A stretch of 64,000 nucleotides of DNA from Brachypodium distachyon (taxonomy: Eukaryota > Streptophyta > Magnoliopsida > Poales > Poaceae): NCBI RefSeq assembly GCF_000005505.3, contig NC_016131.3:38230855-38294854 (forward strand), in the 5' to 3' direction. Within the stretch, counting starts at the first letter, position 1. Every line of letters starts with the position of its first letter. This document shows positions 59,631 to 64,000 of this stretch, piece by piece. The notes beneath the pieces are model-generated. The model saw nothing but the letters and a program-made list of their open reading frames with translations. It was not told the origin of the DNA and ran no database searches. The position numbers were made by a program, and so were the translations under genes.

Positions 59631-62541
59631 TTTGTTTGGTGTGCTCATCCTAGTACCTCAAATGGACACGTTCCGGATCAAAGTTTGGCACCGACTCTGA
59701 TATGGCCGGATTGTCCGTTCTAGTGATGGACCATGCCTAGCGAGTCCGTACAAGTGGTCTAGTCTTGTTTCGCTTCCATAAGTAGGTTTGTTTGGTGTGC
59801 TCATCCTAATACCTCAATGTGACACGTTCCGGATCAAAATTTAGCACCGACTCCGATTTGGCCCGATAGTCCGTCGTATTGAGGGACCATGCCTAGCGAT
59901 TCCGTACAAGTGGTCTAGTCTGGTTTTCCTTCGATTAGTAGCTTTGTTTGGTGTGCTCATCCTAATATCTCAAATGGACATGTTCCGTATCAAAGTTTCG
60001 CACCGACTCCGATTTATGCGCATTGTCCGTCCTTGTAAGGGACTACGCCTAGCGAGGTCCTACAAGTGGTCTAGTGTTGTTTCGCTTCGATGAGTATCTT
60101 TGTTTGGTGTGCTCAGCCTAGTACCTCAAATGGACACGTTCCGGATCAAAGTTTAACACCAACTCGGATTTGGCCGAATTGTCCGTCCAAGTGAGAGACC
60201 ATGCCTAGCGAGTCCCTAAAAGTGGTCTAGTCTTCTTTCGCTTCGATGAGTAGGTTTGTATGGTGTGCACATCCTTGTACCTCAAATGGACACGTTCCGG
60301 ATCAAAGTTTAGCATAGACTCCGATTTAGCCGGATTGTCCGTCCTTGTGAGGGACCAAGCCTATCGAGTCCGTAAAAATGGTCTAGTCTTGTTTCGCTTC
60401 GATGAGTAGGTTTGTTTGGTGTGCTCATCGTAGTACCTCAAATGGACACGTTTTGGATGAAAGTTTTGCACCGACTCGGATTTGGCCGGATTGTCCGTCC
60501 TAGTGAGGGACCATGCCTAGCAAGTCCGTACAAGTGGTCTAGTCTTGTTTCGCTTCGATGAGTAGGTCTGAGTGGTGTGCCCATCCTACTACCTCAAATG
60601 GACACGTTCCGGATCAAATTTAGCACTGACACCGATTTGGCCGAATTATCTGTCCTAGCGAGGGACCATGCAGGCAGAATTTTCCATCCAAGTGAGGAAC
60701 CTGGCCTAGCGTGACCGTACAAGTGGTCTAGTCTGGTTTCGCTTCGATGAGTAGCTTTGTTTGGTGTGCTGATCCTTGTATCTCAAACGGACACGTTCCG
60801 TATCAAAGTTTCGCACCGACTCCGATTTAGCCGGATTGTCCGTCCTAGTGAGCGACTATGCCTAGCAAGGCCCTACAAGTGGTCTAGAGTTGCTTTGTTT
60901 GGTATGCTCATCCTAGCAGCTCAAATGGACATGTTCCGTATCAAAGTTTCTCACCGACTCCGATTTAGCCGGATGGTCCGTCCTTGTGAGGGACGATGCC
61001 TAGCGAGGCCCTACAAGTGGTCTAGTGTTGTTTCGCTTCGATGAGTAACTTTGTTTGGTGTGCTCATCCTAGTAACTCAAATGGACACGTTCCGGATCAA
61101 AGTTTAGCACAGACTCCGATTTAGCCGGATTGTCCGTCCTTGCGAGGGACCAAGCCTATCGAGTCCGTAAAAGTGGTCTAGTCTTGTTTCGCTTCGATGA
61201 GAAGGTTTGTTTGGTGTGCTCATCCTAGTACCTCAAATGGACACGTTCCGGATCAAAGTTTGGCACCGACTCTGATATGGCCGGATTGTCCGTTCTAGTG
61301 ATGGACCATGCCTAGCGAGACCGTACAAGTGGTCTAGTCTGGTTTCGCTTCGATGAGTTGCTTTGTCTGGTGTGCTCATCCTAGTACCTCAAATGGACAC
61401 GTTCCGTATCAAAGTTTCGCACCGACTCCGATTTAGCCGAATTGTCCGTCCTCGTGAGCGACAATGCCTAGCGAGGCCCTACATGTGGTCTAGTGTTGTT
61501 TCGCTTCGATGAGTAGCTTTGTTTGGTGTGGTACCCTGCCGGCAGAATTGTCCGTCCTAGTGAAGCACCACCCCTAGCGAGTCCGTACAAGTGGTCTAGT
61601 CTGGTTTGGCCTCGATGAGTTGCTTTGTTTGGTATGCTCATCCTAGTAGCTCAAATGGACATGTTCCGTATCAAAGTTTCTCACCGACTCCGATTTAGCC
61701 GGATGGTCCGTCCTTGTGAGGGACGATGCCTAGCGAGGCCCTACAAGTGGTCTAGTGTTGTTTCGCTTCGATGAGTAGCTTTGTTTGGTGTGCTCATCCT
61801 AGTACCTCAAATGGACACGTTCCTGATCAAAGTTTAGCACAGACTCCGATTTAGCCGGATTGTCCGTCCTTGTGAGGGACCAAGCCTATCGAGTCCGTAA
61901 AAGTGGTCTAGTCTTGTTTCGCTTCGATGAGTAGGTTTGTTTGGTGTGCTCATCCTAGTACCTCAAATGGACACGTTCCGGATCAAAGTTTGGCACCGAC
62001 TCTTATATGGCCGGATTGTCCGTTCTAGTGATGGACCATGCCTAGCGAGTCCGTACAAGTGGTCTAGTCTTGTTTCGCTTCCATAAGTAGGTTTGTTTGG
62101 TGTGCTCATCCTAATACCTCAATGTGACACGTTCCGGATCAAAGTTTAGCACCGACTCCGATTTGGCCCGATAGTCCGTCGTATTGATGGACCATGCCTA
62201 GCGATTCCGTACAAGTGGTCTAGTCTGGTTTTCCTTCGATTAGTAGCTTTGTTTGGTGTGCTCATCCTAATATCTCAAATGGACATGTTCCGTATCAAAG
62301 TTTCGCACCGACTCCGATTTATGCGCATTGTCCGTCCTTGTAAGGGACTACGCCTAGCGAGGCCCTACAAGTGGTCTAGTGTTGTTTCGCTTCGATGAGT
62401 AGCTTTGTTTGGTGTGCTCAGCCTAGTACCTCAAATGGACACGTTCCGGATCAAAGTTTAACACCAACTCGGATTTGGCCGAATTGTCCGTCCAAGTGAG
62501 AGACCATGCCTAGCGAGTCCCCACGAGCGGTCTACTCTTGT
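59631..62541 (+). repeat. Diverged satellite, right-hand block
   Basis: About 18.7 monomer-equivalents in the same orientation. The first five bases are the right target duplication of the solo LTR. The stretch 61200-62510 is a copy of 55495-56236 plus 59631-60200. Monomers here carry TTCCGTATC, CACAGACTCCG, TTGGCACCGACTC and CCTCAATGTGACACG variants. The last monomer is corrupted (GAGTCCCCACGAGCGG) just before the junction with the retrotransposon at 62541. Confidence 0.95.
61200..62510 (+). repeat. Segmental duplication holding the empty target site of the solo LTR
   Basis: Matches 55495-56236 at offset 5,704 and 59631-60200 at offset 2,305. The difference, 3,399 bp, is exactly the solo LTR plus one 5-bp target duplication. 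At 61931-61950 the sequence runs through the insertion point uninterrupted (GTAGGTTTGTTTGGTGTG). Confidence 0.94.
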
Positions 62542-62838
62542 ACCGGAGATACAACCACAGCCCCTACAGCACATACACCTCAAGTACCGGAGATACACGG
62601 ACCAATTACTAGAGCTCGTGCACGACAACTAAATTATCTGGTACTTTCGTTCCTCGGTACTTCATTTAATATTAATGAGAATATGCTGCTGCCTAAGATG
62701 GGTTCTTTTATGTGTTTTAGGAATGAAGGACCTAGCTTGCACCTCAAGGATCAGCGTTGGACAGCAAACCATGGAGGTGGCAGCAAGGTGGCGGGAGCTA
62801 ACTCAAGTGATGATTTCAGAACATTGAAACCGCCATAA
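62542..62838 (+). pseudogene. Polyprotein 3' end of the right element, truncated by satellite
   Basis: Encodes GDTTTAPTAHTPQVPEIHGP, then ITRARARQLNYLVLSFLG and the tail ending DDFRTLKPP, with TAA at 62836-62838, 31 bp inside the LTR. It is the inverted counterpart of 3100-3411 and differs there at very few bases. One change is Q to L in LNYLV and another N for S in the GANSSDDF tail. The satellite on its left is in the same reading frame (MPSES... from 62506), so an accidental satellite-tail frame is open across the junction. The breakpoint lies about 25 bp short of that in the left copy. A 13-bp repeat (TACCGGAGATACA at 62541 and 62585) marks it. All catalytic domains are missing. Confidence 0.85.
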
Positions 62839-63481
62839 CGAGAGATGGGAAGAAGGCCGCATCCTCTTCATCAATGGGATTTCGGCCAAGTGGAGGATTC
62901 TCCCTCCAATGGGTATCTATGGGCCAAAGATGAGGGTTATAATCTTGCTTTATTGGGCCTAAGGCCATAGAATAGGGTCCAGCCAATTTTTAGATGTTTT
63001 CGTTGTGTTTTAGGAGGATTCCTAGGCCGTTTCGGAGTCCCTCAAGGGCCTGTCCGAAAACCACCTAGTTCCCCTCCTGTTTATACCCCATGAGCCCCCC
63101 CGTGGAGCCTTGGGTTTTGATTAGATAAAGTTTAGCCTTTGCTACTTTCGTGTAATCGCGTGTGTCGGTTAGACCACCTGTTTTACCGTCATCAAGACTC
63201 CAACCATATTGAGTATTCAGATTCGTGAACTTTCATATCTCCTATTCGCAATTTCAGATTGCTTTTCATCTTGTTCTTGCTTGTTCTTCGATTGCTTGCA
63301 GGAACAAAGACCTTCGTGGTCAGGTTGATCGTGCCCCCGCGGGATCAATAACCTTCTGGAGTTGGTGTATCGATCGCTAAGGCGCTGCCTCCTAGGTTGT
63401 AGTCGGATCGTCAACGCCACCTCCTACCAAATCGATAATTAGGTATCTCATCGAAAGATCGGGACACCCTCGAGGCTATCA
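62808..63481 (+). mobile_element. 674-bp LTR of the right Ty3/gypsy element
   Basis: Starts TGATGATTTCAG and ends GAGGCTATCA; same length and termini as 2457-3130 in inverted orientation. A TATA-like GTTTATACC lies at 63079-63087. Like its partner, it has the polyprotein 3' end on one side and primer-binding site plus leader on the other. Differences from the left LTR are mainly G/A and C/T, including CCGTGG versus CCATGG, as expected from decay of methylated cytosines. Confidence 0.93.
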
Positions 63482-63483
63482 CG

Positions 63484-63495
63484 TGGTATCAGAGC
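63484..63495 (+). other. Primer-binding site of the right element
   Basis: TGGTATCAGAGC, two bases (CG) after the LTR end. Identical to the other two primer-binding sites in the window. Confidence 0.93.
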
Positions 63496-64000
63496 TTAAG
63501 GTTGCTCGGTGAGATTTTTCCAGTTTATCCGTAGTTTAGATCTGTTTTTACCTATCGTCCAGAAAAAGCCAAACAAAAATTAGAATTAGTTACCTTGTCT
63601 TAGAACCAATCTGAGCCTTGCAATTTTCACATTAGTATTTGCATTGTTGAATCTTTGCTGCATTAATCGTGTCGAGTTGCTGGATTAGATTGGATCATTT
63701 TTCAGATTTTTTCTACTAGATCGAACTTGCTTTTGGTTTTCTTGTTCTTCGTGTGACGCAGGTTTCCTTCATCAATCTTCCGCCGCCAAACTTCCTGCCA
63801 CACCACCGCCATAATCTTCCGCCGCCACCATATCTTCCACCGAGTCCCTCTTCGAGTCCTACACCGAGTCCCTCTTCAAGTCCTACACCGAGTCCTTCTT
63901 CCAGTCCTACACCGAGTCCCTCTTCGAGTCCTACATCGAGTCGGGAAGTTATAGTTTTCAGCCGCGAGTTCGAGTCCGAGTCCAATCAAGAGTGCTTTTG
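63496..64000 (+). other. 5' leader of the right element (runs off the window)
   Basis: Plus-strand counterpart of 1938-2442. It contains the 24-bp minisatellite and the proline/serine-rich open stretch (63753 to the edge). If the inverted symmetry holds, gag should follow about 1.1 kb beyond the right edge. Confidence 0.88.
63839..63934 (+). repeat. 24-bp minisatellite, 4 units
   Basis: Four units of ACCGAGTCC...CTAC type, the reverse complement of those at 2003-2098. Unit-internal changes (TTCAAG, TTCCAG, TTCGAG) differ from the left copy in order. Confidence 0.92.

Noticed and set aside
3412..62541. CENP-B box in the satellite
   Set aside because: TTTCGCTTCGATGAG looks briefly similar, but the required A and CGGG positions do not fit on either strand.
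3412..62541. Ribosomal DNA spacer or telomere-associated repeat
   Set aside because: No rRNA coding sequence and no TTTAGGG runs are present. Monomer size and mixture with gypsy elements do not suit an rDNA spacer.

Overview
The window is non-genic plant heterochromatin. Its bulk is about 53.6 kb of one tandem satellite with a 156-bp monomer (roughly 344 monomers). The array is bounded and interrupted by LTR retrotransposon pieces whose gag, polyprotein tail and tRNA-Met-type primer-binding sites point to Ty3/gypsy elements of a grass-like monocot. The species cannot be named from the sequence. I recognise no host gene, tRNA, rRNA or CRISPR array. Every open frame inside the satellite is a by-product of a 52-codon period.

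Layout. 1-3411: minus-strand retrotransposon sequence in the order gag (runs off the left edge), 1.6-kb leader, primer-binding site, 674-bp LTR, 3' end of the polyprotein. 3412-52121: main satellite block, with nested higher-order repeats (6-, 9-, 13- and 15-mers) and larger segmental duplications. 52122-54239: a truncated relative of the flanking element (leader, primer-binding site, 982-bp LTR), minus strand, embedded in the array. 54240-56236 and 59631-62541: older, more diverged satellite. 56237-59630: a 3.4-kb solo LTR of a second family with a 5-bp target duplication. 62542-64000: polyprotein tail, 674-bp LTR, primer-binding site and leader again, now on the plus strand.

The most striking feature is this symmetry. 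The array sits between inverted copies of the same element, joined to satellite at nearly the same point of the coding sequence (just upstream of the GPITRARARQ motif). In both flanks a single LTR has the 3' end of one element on one side and the 5' leader of another on the other side, so these are not simple insertions.

The polyprotein tail reads through the LTR boundary and stops about 30 bp inside the LTR. I associate that arrangement with the centromeric CRM/CRR lineage of grass chromoviruses. Together with a monomer the size of known grass centromere repeats (155-156 bp), it makes a centromeric or pericentromeric origin the leading hypothesis. No sequence feature proves kinetochore function.

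Relative history can be read directly. The diverged right-hand block was duplicated before the solo LTR arrived, because the partner copy keeps the empty target site. The middle of the array has been homogenised recently (near-identical 2.0-, 2.2- and 2.3-kb duplications), whereas the right edge has decayed and the left edge has not.
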